Source: Burkholderia contaminans (GTDB lineage: Bacteria; Pseudomonadota; Gammaproteobacteria; Burkholderiales; Burkholderiaceae). From it: a stretch of 64,000 nt of DNA. The position numbers and the translations under genes are program-made. The stretch lies in NCBI RefSeq assembly GCF_029633825.1, contig NZ_CP090641.1, positions 310,001-374,000 of the forward strand, given 5' to 3'. The notes beneath the pieces are model-generated. The model did not search any database. It saw only the letters and a list, made by a program, of their open reading frames with translations, and was not told the DNA's origin. Of the stretch, positions 19,550 to 27,508 are shown piece by piece (position 1 is the first letter of the stretch; every line of letters begins with the position of its first letter).

Positions 19550-20323
19550 TTATTGTTGTTTCGACGGCAGTTGCGCGGGGGTCGTCGTGTCGAGCCCGGG
19601 CGCGTGCGGCGCGCTCATCGCCGCCTGCTGCTGTGCCTGCTTGACCTCGGGGTTGTCCATCAGCGACGTCTCCATTTCGGAGAACGCCTTGTTGACCGAG
19701 CGCATCACCGAATCGACGGCCACGTCGGTCTTGATCTGCTCGAACGTGTCGGACGCTTGCCGGCCCGCGAGCTTGTTCATCTGCTGCGCGGCCTGCGACA
19801 TGTCCCACATCGCCTTCGCGCGGTCGATCGCCGATGCGAAGTTCTTCAGTTCGGCCTGCACCTGCTTGTAGCGGCCCTCGCGAAACGAGAGCAGCTGCTT
19901 CATCGTGTCGAGCTGCTGCCGGAAGCGCGGCGCATCGTCCGGATACTGCTTCTCGAACAGCTCCGTCTTGCTCTCGAAGTTCTTCACCTCGGTGCGAAAC
20001 GCGGTGATGCTGTCCGCGAATTTCTGCGCCGCCTGGCGCTTTTCCGCGAGCTGGTTGATCAGCGTCTCGATCGGATTGGCCTGCGCCTCCTGGACGATCA
20101 TCTTCACCTTCTGGTTCGCGAACTTCATCGCGACGACCGGCGCGAAATAGATCGCGCCGAGGCCGATCACGCCCGCCGTGACCAGTGCGATCACCCCCTT
20201 CAGGATGAACAACGCCGCCGGAGCCGCGATCGCGACACCGGCGATGATGATCGCCCACTTGATCAGCTTGACCTTGCCACTCCCCGAACTGCCGTTTGCT
20301 TCTTCATTCGAAAGCTGCGACAT
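19550..20323 (-). CDS. Membrane protein with long coiled coil, unknown
   Basis: A 257-residue protein of unknown family. ATG 20323 follows AAGGAGAAAAACTC. A polar N-terminus leads to two adjacent hydrophobic segments (about residues 20-65: WAIIIAGVAIAAPAALFIL and ALVTAGVIGLGAIYFAPVVA). A long charged helical region follows (about 70-215), with EKRQAAQKFADSITAFRTEV and YKQVQAELKNFASAIDRAKA. The C-terminus is Gln/Ala-rich. The helical stretch resembles PspA-like coils only loosely. It is the first gene of an operon with the solute-binding/LysM protein; a shared role in envelope sensing is inference. Confidence 0.65.
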   Translation of the reverse strand: MSQLSNEEANGSSGSGKVKLIKWAIIIAGVAIAAPAALFILKGVIALVTAGVIGLGAIYFAPVVAMKFANQKVKMIVQEAQANPIETLINQLAEKRQAAQKFADSITAFRTEVKNFESKTELFEKQYPDDAPRFRQQLDTMKQLLSFREGRYKQVQAELKNFASAIDRAKAMWDMSQAAQQMNKLAGRQASDTFEQIKTDVAVDSVMRSVNKAFSEMETSLMDNPEVKQAQQQAAMSAPHAPGLDTTTPAQLPSKQQ

Positions 20324-20994
20324 GAGTTTTTCTCCTTGAACCTCGAACCGAACTGCGTGCGTTTGCCTCTTCAAGCTCAATCGAAATGCTTCGGACTCCG
20401 GTGCCGCCGGGCAGTCAGGCAAGCCGGCGGCGCAATGCAAGGATGGGCGCGACGGACGTCACGAGACGCCGGTGTAGGCGCCGTTCGGGATGCGGTGGTG
20501 AGGAGCGGCAGACGACGCTGCGATGCGGCGCGCCGGACGGGCGCCGTTCATCGTCGCGGCTCGTGCGCGGACGGGAAAGTGTACCGATGCACGGTACGAA
20601 ACGGGATGACGGATACGTGACGCGACAGGCGTCGGGTGAAGCGTTGTTCCGGCGGGCCGACAAACGCGGGGCCGGTATTCCGGTACGAGTGCGTAAAGGC
20701 TCATCGTTGTTCTTCTGCGTATCGCGGGTGCAGGAACCGCGCGGCCGGCGCGTCCCGCTCCAAATGCACGGACGTATCCTGCGCCGACCGGCATGCAGCG
20801 TCAAGCAGTTGTCGCAGTGCAGCGACGCACTGCGTTCCTCCGTTGGAACACCGGTTGCGAACCGGCTTTCAGCACGGTAAGGATTCGCAGGACTGCGACC
20901 TGTCGTGCTCGGTCAGGATTGCTTGCCATCGCTTGCGCAAGCTTCCGGATTGAAAGCTTGTCACATCGAACGGACGTATTCCGGGCGTACGCCG
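20324..20994. other. Intergenic region, nothing definite
   Basis: About 670 bases between an operon start and the end of a LysR gene. Reading frames here give Arg/Pro/Ala-rich translations with no family pattern. A small palindrome, GTACCG-ATGCA-CGGTAC, lies near 20581-20597. I see no RNA gene. Confidence 0.4.
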
Positions 20995-21897
20995 TTACGC
21001 ACCGCCCTGCTCCTGCGAGAGGAACCGCTCGACCATCGCGTTGAACACCGGCAGCGCCGGATTGTCGTTGTCCGCGCGCCACGCGAGATACAGCTCGGCC
21101 GCCACGTCGGCGCCCGCCAGCGGCCGGAACACCACGCCGTCGACATGCAGTTCGCGCGCCGACGCCGGCACGAGCGCGGCGCCGAGCCCCGCGCGCACGA
21201 GGCCGAGGATCGTATGCGTCTGCCCGACGTAATGCAGGTAGTTCGGCAGCCGCCCCGCGTTCGCGAAGACGCCGGAAATCAGGTCGTGGAAGTACTTCCC
21301 CTCGTTCGGCGAATACGCGATGAACGGCTGCCGGTCGAGATCGTCGGGACCGATGCGCTCGCACGCGGCGAGCGGCGCGCCCTCCGCGACCGCTACCAGC
21401 ATCGGCTCGCGCTGCACGAGCCGGTATTCGAGCGGCTGGCGCGCGGCGCGCTGGCGCACGAAGCCGGCGTCGAGCATCCGCGACGCCAGCGCATCGATCT
21501 GCACGGTCGACACCATCTCGCGCAATTCGATGTCGACGTCCGGCAGCGCGTGCGCGGCGTGCGCCAGCAGCATCGGGATCATCCGGTACGCGCTGACCGC
21601 CGTGAAGCCGAGCGTGATGCGGCCGGCGCCGCCGTGTGCGACGCGCTGCGCGGCCTGCTCGGCCCGTGCGGAGAATTCGAGGATGTGCCGCGCGTCGCGC
21701 AGAAAGCGCTCGCCGGCCGCGGTCAGGCTGACCTGCCGGCTGCTGCGTTCGAGCAGCGCGATGCCGAGCGCATGCTCGAGCAGCTGGATCTGCCGGCTGA
21801 GCGGCGGCTGGGTCATGAAGAGCCGTCGCGCCGCACGGCCGAAATGCAGTTCCTCGGCAACCGCGACGAAGCAGCGAAGCTGGTGCAGTTCAATCAT
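20995..21897 (-). CDS. LysR family transcriptional regulator
   Basis: A 300-residue LysR regulator. The N-terminal winged helix is MIELHQLRCFVAVAEELHFG with RRLFMTQPPLSRQIQLLE as recognition helix. The effector-binding domain follows (ITLGFTAVSAYRMIPMLL, FIAYSPNEGKYFHDL, VRAGLGAALVPASA). The sequence looks like the CatR/BenM/HcaR branch. It is divergent from a 2-hydroxyacid dehydrogenase / MFS pair, which it likely controls. Confidence 0.9.
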   Translation of the reverse strand: MIELHQLRCFVAVAEELHFGRAARRLFMTQPPLSRQIQLLEHALGIALLERSSRQVSLTAAGERFLRDARHILEFSARAEQAAQRVAHGGAGRITLGFTAVSAYRMIPMLLAHAAHALPDVDIELREMVSTVQIDALASRMLDAGFVRQRAARQPLEYRLVQREPMLVAVAEGAPLAACERIGPDDLDRQPFIAYSPNEGKYFHDLISGVFANAGRLPNYLHYVGQTHTILGLVRAGLGAALVPASARELHVDGVVFRPLAGADVAAELYLAWRADNDNPALPVFNAMVERFLSQEQGGA

Positions 21898-21931
21898 CCA
21901 ATTCTTGAATCAATCGATAGTCTTTTGATGT

Positions 21932-21960
21932 TAGACGGATATCGATGCGATTTCTATACT
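21932..21960 (+). promoter_or_regulatory. Sigma-70 promoter for the hydroxyacid dehydrogenase gene
   Basis: TAGACG and TATACT are separated by exactly 17 bases, with the -10 ending 51 bases before the ATG at 22011. It lies in the divergent region with the LysR gene, whose start is at 21897, as expected for a LysR-activated promoter. Confidence 0.5.
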
Positions 21961-22010
21961 CGGTTGCACCTGATGCACGGCCCGCGCCGCGCAAGCCGAC
22001 CGAGACCTTC

Positions 22011-22949
22011 ATGACCATCGACATCCTCCTCACCCAGCCGCTCCCCGACGCCATCGACGCCGAACTGTCCGCCCGTTACGCGGTGCACCGGCTGTATGCG
22101 GCCGAGCAACCGGACGCGCTGCTCGATCGCGTCGCCGCCCGCATCCGCGGTGTCGTGACCGGCGGCGCGAACGGCCTCGCCGCCACGCTGATGGACCGGC
22201 TGCCCGCGCTCGAGATCGTCGCGATCAGCGGCATCGGCACCGACGCCGTCGATCTCGACCGCGCGCGGGCACGCGGCATCCACGTGACGACGACGCCCGA
22301 CGTGCTGACCGACGACGTCGCCGACATGGCGATGGGGCTGATCCTCATGACGCTGCGCGACCTCGGCGCCGGCGAGCGCATCGTGCGCGCCGGCCGCTGG
22401 GGCAAGACGGTCCAGCCGCTCGCGACGCAGGTGACCGGCAAGCGTCTCGGCATCGTCGGGCTTGGTCGCGTCGGCCGTGCGATCGCACAGCGCGCGCAGG
22501 CGTTCCGGATGCCCGTGAGCTACTTCGGCCCGCGCGAGCATCGCGACAGCGACTATCGCTTCGTGCCCGACCTCGCCGCGCTCGCGCGCGACAGCGACGT
22601 GCTCGTGATCGCGGCATCGGCCGATCACGGCAACGTGCTCGTGACCGCCGACGTGCTCGCCGCGCTCGGCCCCAAAGGATTCCTGATCAATGTCGCACGC
22701 GGCAAGCTGGTCGACGAAGCCGCGCTGATTCGCGCACTCGCCGACGGCACAATCGCCGGCGCCGGCCTCGACGTATTCGCGAACGAGCCGCACGTACCGG
22801 CCGAGCTGCTCGAGCTCGACCGTGTCGTCGTGCAGCCGCACCGTGCGAGCGCGACCCACGAAACGCGCGAAGAGATGGGCCGGATCGTGCTGGCCAACCT
22901 CGCTGCATGCTTCGCGGGCCAGCGCCCGCCGACCAGCGTCACGCGCTGA
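22011..22949 (+). CDS. D-2-hydroxyacid dehydrogenase (glyoxylate/hydroxypyruvate reductase type)
   Basis: A 312-residue NAD(P)-dependent reductase of the D-isomer-specific 2-hydroxyacid dehydrogenase family. ATG 22011 (MTIDILLTQP) is the family start. GKRLGIVGLGRVGRAIAQRA is the nucleotide site. The catalytic Arg (LINVARGKLVDEAAL), Glu (DVFANEPHVP) and His (VVVQPHRAS) are all present. Reduction of hydroxypyruvate, glyoxylate or a sugar-acid product is likely. It is followed after 73 bases by an organic-acid carrier gene, suggesting uptake and use of a sugar acid. Confidence 0.85.
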   Translation: MTIDILLTQPLPDAIDAELSARYAVHRLYAAEQPDALLDRVAARIRGVVTGGANGLAATLMDRLPALEIVAISGIGTDAVDLDRARARGIHVTTTPDVLTDDVADMAMGLILMTLRDLGAGERIVRAGRWGKTVQPLATQVTGKRLGIVGLGRVGRAIAQRAQAFRMPVSYFGPREHRDSDYRFVPDLAALARDSDVLVIAASADHGNVLVTADVLAALGPKGFLINVARGKLVDEAALIRALADGTIAGAGLDVFANEPHVPAELLELDRVVVQPHRASATHETREEMGRIVLANLAACFAGQRPPTSVTR

Positions 22950-22991
22950 TCACGGCGCACCGCTGCGCGGCCCCTCGTTACAACACCGGAT

Positions 22992-23010
22992 GCCTCCGCT
23001 CGACGGAGGC
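22992..23010 (+). promoter_or_regulatory. Hairpin just ahead of the MFS ribosome-binding site
   Basis: GCCTCCG and CGGAGGC enclose CTCGA, ending a few bases before the AGGAGA site of the MFS gene. It may tune translation or weaken read-through; it has no T tract. Confidence 0.3.
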
Positions 23011-23022
23011 CAGGAGACACGC

Positions 23023-24387
23023 ATGCCCAATCGATCCAGCGGCGCCGCCCTCGCCGCGTCGCCCGCCGCCTCGCGCACGATCGGACGCGTCCGCTATGCG
23101 GTCCTCGCGCTGATCTTCGCGGTCACCGTCATCAACTATGCGGACCGCGCGACGATGTCGATCGCCGGCACCGGCGTCGCGCATGACCTCGGGCTGACGC
23201 CCGTGCAGCTCGGCATCGTCTTTTCCGCGTTCGCGTGGGCCTATGCGATCGGCCAGATCCCGGGCGGCTGGCTGCTCGACCGCTTCGGCGCACGGCGCGT
23301 GTACGGCCTGAGCCTGCTGCTGTGGTCGGTCTTCACGATGCTGCAGGGCACGGTCGGCTGGCTCGCCGTGCAAGGCGCGTCCGCCACGCTCGCGCTGTTC
23401 GTGATGCGCTTCATGCTCGGCCTCGTCGAATCGCCGGCGTTCCCGGCCAACTCGAGAATCGTCGCGTGCTGGTTCCCGACCGCCGAACGCGGCACGGCAT
23501 CTGCCCTGTTCAATTCGGCGCAGTACATGGCCGTCGTGCTGTTCACGCCCGCGATGGCGTGGCTCACGCATGCGCTCGGCTGGGAGCACGTGTTCCTGTG
23601 GATGGGGATGCTCGGCATCGCGCTCGCCGCGCTGTGGTTCGCGTGGTATCGCGAACCGCACGGCCACCCGCGCGTGAGCGACGCGGAGCGCGACTACCTG
23701 CGCGCGCACGGCGCGCTCGTCGATCTCGAAGCGAACCGCGTGCGCCATCGGCCGCGCGTGTCGTGGCACGACGTGTCGCAACTGTTCCGCCACCGCAACC
23801 TGTGGGCGATCTACGTCGGCCAGTACTGCATCACGGCACTCACCTACTTCTTCATCACGTGGTTCCCGATCTACCTGATCAAGGGGCGCGGGATGACGAT
23901 CATGGAGGCCGGCTGGGTCGCCGCGCTGCCGGCGATCTGCGGGTTCACGGGCGGCGTGCTCGGCGGCGTGCTGTCGGACTGGCTGATCCGGCGCGGCATG
24001 CATCCGTCGAAGGCGCGCAAGACGCCGTTCGTCGTGGGGATGGCGATGGCGACGCTGCTCGTGCTTGCGAACGGCGCAACGTCGAATGCGGTCGTGATCG
24101 CGCTGATGACGATCGCGTTCTTCGGCAAGGGGCTCGCGGCGGTCGGCTGGGCCGTGCTCGCCGACACCGCGCCGGAAGGCATGGTCGGCCTGAGCGGCGG
24201 CGTGTTCAACGGCCTCGGCAACATCGCCGGGATCGTCACGCCGCTCGTGATCGGCTATTTCGTCGCCAGCACCGGCTCGTTCGCCGGCGCATTGTGGTTC
24301 GTCGCCGCGCACGGGTTGCTCGGCATTGCCGCCTACGGATGGCTCGCGGGGCGCTTCGAGCGGATTCGCATCGCGCCGCGCGCATGA
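23023..24387 (+). CDS. MFS transporter, anion:cation symporter type (GudP/GarP-like)
   Basis: A 454-residue 12-helix carrier. ATG 23023 follows CAGGAGACACGC. VINYADRATMSIAGTGVAHDLG near residue 40 and GWLLDRFGARRVYGLS in the 2-3 loop are typical of the ACS family that imports D-glucarate, galactarate or galactonate. FPANSRIVACWFPTAERGTA is another marker of that family. With the hydroxyacid dehydrogenase upstream and the divergent LysR, it likely forms a sugar-acid uptake unit; the exact substrate is not readable. Confidence 0.85.
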   Translation: MPNRSSGAALAASPAASRTIGRVRYAVLALIFAVTVINYADRATMSIAGTGVAHDLGLTPVQLGIVFSAFAWAYAIGQIPGGWLLDRFGARRVYGLSLLLWSVFTMLQGTVGWLAVQGASATLALFVMRFMLGLVESPAFPANSRIVACWFPTAERGTASALFNSAQYMAVVLFTPAMAWLTHALGWEHVFLWMGMLGIALAALWFAWYREPHGHPRVSDAERDYLRAHGALVDLEANRVRHRPRVSWHDVSQLFRHRNLWAIYVGQYCITALTYFFITWFPIYLIKGRGMTIMEAGWVAALPAICGFTGGVLGGVLSDWLIRRGMHPSKARKTPFVVGMAMATLLVLANGATSNAVVIALMTIAFFGKGLAAVGWAVLADTAPEGMVGLSGGVFNGLGNIAGIVTPLVIGYFVASTGSFAGALWFVAAHGLLGIAAYGWLAGRFERIRIAPRA

Positions 24388-24436
24388 ACCACGCCGCGGC
24401 ACCTGCGGTTCGCGCGGCGCACGCCCGCGCGGATCG

Positions 24437-25405
24437 TCACGCGCGCTTGCGGCCGCCCGGCATCTGTTCGGTCGTCAGCCGGTCGAGTTCACGCAGGTCG
24501 TTCTCCAGCGCGGGCGTGAGCGTCGTGCGCAGGTGATCGAGGAACGTGCGGATCTTCGCGTCGAGATAGCGGCGCGTCGCGTAGACGGCGTACACGCTCA
24601 CCGTCTGCAGCCGGTACTCGGGCAGCACGCGGATCAGCCGCCCTTCGCGGATGTCGTCGAGCACCGTGTACAGCGCGACGCAAGCGATCCCGCGCCCGGC
24701 GCGCACCGCGACGCACAGCGCGTCCGGCACGTTGACCTGAAACGGCGCGGGCTGTAGCTCGTAGACAGCCTCCTCGCCATCGCTGCGCTCGAGCCGCCAT
24801 TCGCCGGCCGGCGATGCGGGCGTATCGAGGCGCAGGCACACGTGGTTCGGCAATTCGTCGGGCGACTGCGGCGTGCCGTGGCGCGCCAGGTATTCGCGCG
24901 ACGCGACGAGCACGCTGCAGCTCGTGCCGCAGGTCTGCGCGACATAGCCCGAATCGGGCAGTTGCGACGCCGTCACGATCGATACGTCATACCCCTCCTC
25001 GACGAGATTCGGCATCCGCTGCGCGAGCGTCAGCTCGACCGACACGTCCGGGTTGTCCTCCTGGTAACGGACGATCGACGACACGACATGACTCTGCCCG
25101 AGCCCCGTCATCGCATGAATGCGCATCTTGCCGCTCGGCCGCAGCAATGCGTTGCGCGCCTCCGCGTTCGCGTAGTCGATTTCCGCGAGGATCGATTTAG
25201 CGCGCTCGAAATAGCGTTCGCCGCTTTCGGTGAGGCCGAGGTGGCGCGTCGTGCGATGCAGCAGCCGCGTCTGTACGTGCGCTTCGAGGTTCGATACCGC
25301 GCGGGAAACCTGCGCGGTGGTCGCGTCGATTTCCTTCGCGACCGCAGTAAAACTGCCGGATTCGACAACGCGCACGAACAGGCGCATGTTTTCGAGCATG
25401 TCCAT
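24437..25405 (-). CDS. LysR family transcriptional regulator (CrgA/DmlR-like)
   Basis: A 322-residue LysR protein. The DNA-binding part is MRLFVRVVESGSFTAVAKEI with TTAQVSRAVSNLEAHV as the recognition helix, then RLLHRTTRHLGLTESGERYF. The effector domain begins KMRIHAMTGLGQSHV. Strong likeness to the CrgA/AaeR/DmlR branch. It is convergent with the MFS gene, so its target is not obvious and may be elsewhere. Confidence 0.9.
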   Translation of the reverse strand: MDMLENMRLFVRVVESGSFTAVAKEIDATTAQVSRAVSNLEAHVQTRLLHRTTRHLGLTESGERYFERAKSILAEIDYANAEARNALLRPSGKMRIHAMTGLGQSHVVSSIVRYQEDNPDVSVELTLAQRMPNLVEEGYDVSIVTASQLPDSGYVAQTCGTSCSVLVASREYLARHGTPQSPDELPNHVCLRLDTPASPAGEWRLERSDGEEAVYELQPAPFQVNVPDALCVAVRAGRGIACVALYTVLDDIREGRLIRVLPEYRLQTVSVYAVYATRRYLDAKIRTFLDHLRTTLTPALENDLRELDRLTTEQMPGGRKRA

Positions 25406-25768
25406 TGAATTGGCTTCGGGGGAGTCAGTGGGGAGGCGTCGGCAGCGCTCGCGTCAGGTGGGGAACGGAACGCAGCCGCGAACCACGTCGAATCGATCAC
25501 CGTGCCGGGGGAAAGGCGGGAGAGCGGGCATCGCGTACGGGGTTCTGGCATGACGGGGGATTCAGTGGCCCGAATTGTACGCCGCTGCAGACAAATTTGC
25601 GCTGGTTTCCGGCCCGCAACCTCTCATCCGATGAAAGGTTCTTGCAAGCAATGCGCGTCGCGCACGTGCAACGGCTTGATGCAGCACGACAATTTGTATC
25701 ACAACACGATATAATTCGCGGCTCGTCGCTGCGCGCATCCGCGCCGTCACCTTTATCGCTTACCGTCC
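25406..25768. other. Divergent region between LysR and HPP-CBS genes
   Basis: About 360 bases without a gene. The right end carries a TATAAT box and the inverted repeat at 25695-25713. The LysR side shows nothing definite. Confidence 0.5.
25695..25715 (+). promoter_or_regulatory. Putative MarR operator over the -10 box of the HPP-CBS gene
   Basis: TGTATCA-CAACA-CGATATA is an imperfect inverted repeat with seven-base arms and a five-base spacer. TATAAT at 25710-25715 overlaps its right arm. The same layout, with a perfect repeat, is found upstream of the marR gene (27021-27039). A repressor bound here would block RNA polymerase. Confidence 0.55.
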
Positions 25769-26944
25769 ATGTCGTCAGGCTCCCCTTCGTCGCGCCGCAC
25801 GTTGCGGCAATGGCTGCACAGCTTCATTCCCCATCCGATGTCGCTGGGCTGGCGCGAGCGCCTGCGTTCGTGCACGGGCGCGCTCGTCGGCATCGCGACG
25901 GTCGGCGTGACGATGCGGCTGCTGCCCGGCGTGCCGGGCCTCATGCCGCTGCTCGTCGCGCCGATGGGCGCGTCGGCCGTGCTGCTGTTCGCGGTGCCGG
26001 CGAGCCCGCTTGCGCAACCGTGGTCGATCATCGGCGGCAATCTCGTCGCGGCGACCGTCGGTGTCGCGTGCGCACAGTGGATCGCCGATCCGATCACGGC
26101 CGCTGCGGTTGCAATCGCCTGTGCGATCGGCGGCATGTTCGTGCTGCGCTGCGTGCACCCGCCGTCGGGCGCCGTCGCGCTCACGGCCGTGGTCGGCGGC
26201 CCCGCGATTCATTCGCTCGGGTTCAGCTTCGTGCTGGAGCCGATCGCGCTGCAATCGGCCATCCTGCTGTCGGCCGCGCTCGCCTATCATGCGCTGACCG
26301 GGCACCGTTACCCGCATGGCGGCGTGCGCCCGGAAGCGAAACCGCAGGCAGGCGGCGCCGCACCGGCGCGCGGCGGCTTCACGCGCGGCGACCTCGATGC
26401 GGTGCTGAAGCGCCGCGGCGAATGGCTCGACGTCGATCCGGACGATCTCGAGGCGCTGCTGCGCGAAACCGAGATGCAGGCCTATGCGCGCACCTTCGGC
26501 CAGCTCTCGTGCGCCGACCTGATGACGAGGCATGCGATCGAAGTCGCACCGTCGACGTCGGTGACGGCCGCGCTCACGCTGCTCGACCGCCACCGCGTGA
26601 AGGCGCTGCCGGTCGTCGACGGCGAAGGTCGCCTGACCGGCATCGTCACGCGCGCCGACCTCACGCGGCAGTTGCGCCGCCCGGCCCCGCTGTGGCAGCG
26701 CCTGTCGGCACGGCTGCCGCAATCGCTCGGCGGCCAGGCGGCGAGCGTCGCCACCGTGATGACGCGCGATGTCGCGTGCGTGCCGGAAACGATGCCGATC
26801 ACCGCGCTCGTTCCGCTGTTTACGCATTCGGGCCACCACCACATTCCGGTCGTCGATGCATCGCGCCGGCTCGTCGGGATCATTACCCAGACGGATCTCG
26901 TCACCGGCCTCTATCGCCAGGCACACATGCTCGAGGCCGCGTAG
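25769..26944 (+). CDS. HPP family membrane protein with CBS pair
   Basis: A 391-residue inner-membrane protein. Residues about 20-185 hold four or five helices and the naming motif RCVHPPSGAVALTAVVGG. After a linker, two CBS domains follow: CADLMTRHAIEVAPSTSVTAA...VVDGEGRLTGIVTRADL and VATVMTRDVACVPETMPITA...VVDASRRLVGIITQTDL. CBS pairs bind adenine nucleotides and gate the attached transporter. HPP proteins have been linked to nitrite transport in plants and cyanobacteria; the role here is unknown. It shares a putative operator with the nearby marR-CLC operon. Confidence 0.85.
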   Translation: MSSGSPSSRRTLRQWLHSFIPHPMSLGWRERLRSCTGALVGIATVGVTMRLLPGVPGLMPLLVAPMGASAVLLFAVPASPLAQPWSIIGGNLVAATVGVACAQWIADPITAAAVAIACAIGGMFVLRCVHPPSGAVALTAVVGGPAIHSLGFSFVLEPIALQSAILLSAALAYHALTGHRYPHGGVRPEAKPQAGGAAPARGGFTRGDLDAVLKRRGEWLDVDPDDLEALLRETEMQAYARTFGQLSCADLMTRHAIEVAPSTSVTAALTLLDRHRVKALPVVDGEGRLTGIVTRADLTRQLRRPAPLWQRLSARLPQSLGGQAASVATVMTRDVACVPETMPITALVPLFTHSGHHHIPVVDASRRLVGIITQTDLVTGLYRQAHMLEAA

Positions 26945-27020
26945 CGCATGCCGCGCACGTAACGCCACGCAGCAGCCAACGCGACACCGAATGCATTCAT
27001 TTCGCCATAATTCGGCCATT

Positions 27021-27039
27021 TATATCATGTCGTGATATA
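27021..27039 (+). promoter_or_regulatory. Putative MarR autoregulatory operator
   Basis: TATATCA and its exact complement TGATATA flank TGTCG, 37 bases before the marR ATG. MarR proteins commonly bind such palindromes in their own promoters. A similar repeat precedes the HPP-CBS gene. Confidence 0.65.
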
Positions 27040-27075
27040 TTTATCGCTACCGAAACTGACTATCCGACCGCCCCG

Positions 27076-27489
27076 ATGAACGATACCCGACGCGCGCTGG
27101 CGAAAAGCGATTTCCAGCAACTGTCCGAGTTCCGCTACCAGATGCGCCGCTTCGAGCGCTTCTCCGAACGCGCCGCGCAAAGCGAAGGCGTGACGCCGCT
27201 GCAATACCTGCTGCTGCTGCACATCAAGGGCTATCCGCATCGCGAATGGGCAACCATCGGCGAACTCGCGGAACGCCTGCAGGCGCAGCATCACGGCGTC
27301 GTTGCGCTGGTCACGCGCTGCGAATCGCTTGGCCTCGTGAAGCGCAAGACGAGCGAAGCGGATCGCCGGCAGGTCGAGGTCCACCTCGAGCCGGCCGGCG
27401 AGACGCTGCTCGCCCGTCTCGCGGCCATGCATCGCGCCGAGCTGAAGTCGCTCAAGGGCGCGTTCCAGGTTCCCCAGATCGATTACTGA
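27076..27489 (+). CDS. MarR family transcriptional regulator
   Basis: A 137-residue winged-helix repressor. Dimer helices (SDFQQLSEFRYQMRRFERFSE) are followed by GVTPLQYLLLLHIKG, WATIGELAERLQAQHHGVVALVTRCESLGLV (the recognition helix) and KRKTSEADRRQVEVHLEPAGE (the wing). The chain lacks much of the usual C-terminal helix but is within family range. Twenty bases separate its stop from the CLC gene start region, so they are an operon. Likely ligands are not apparent. Confidence 0.85.
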   Translation: MNDTRRALAKSDFQQLSEFRYQMRRFERFSERAAQSEGVTPLQYLLLLHIKGYPHREWATIGELAERLQAQHHGVVALVTRCESLGLVKRKTSEADRRQVEVHLEPAGETLLARLAAMHRAELKSLKGAFQVPQIDY

Positions 27490-27508
27490 CCCTGCCCCTT
27501 CCACTCCG

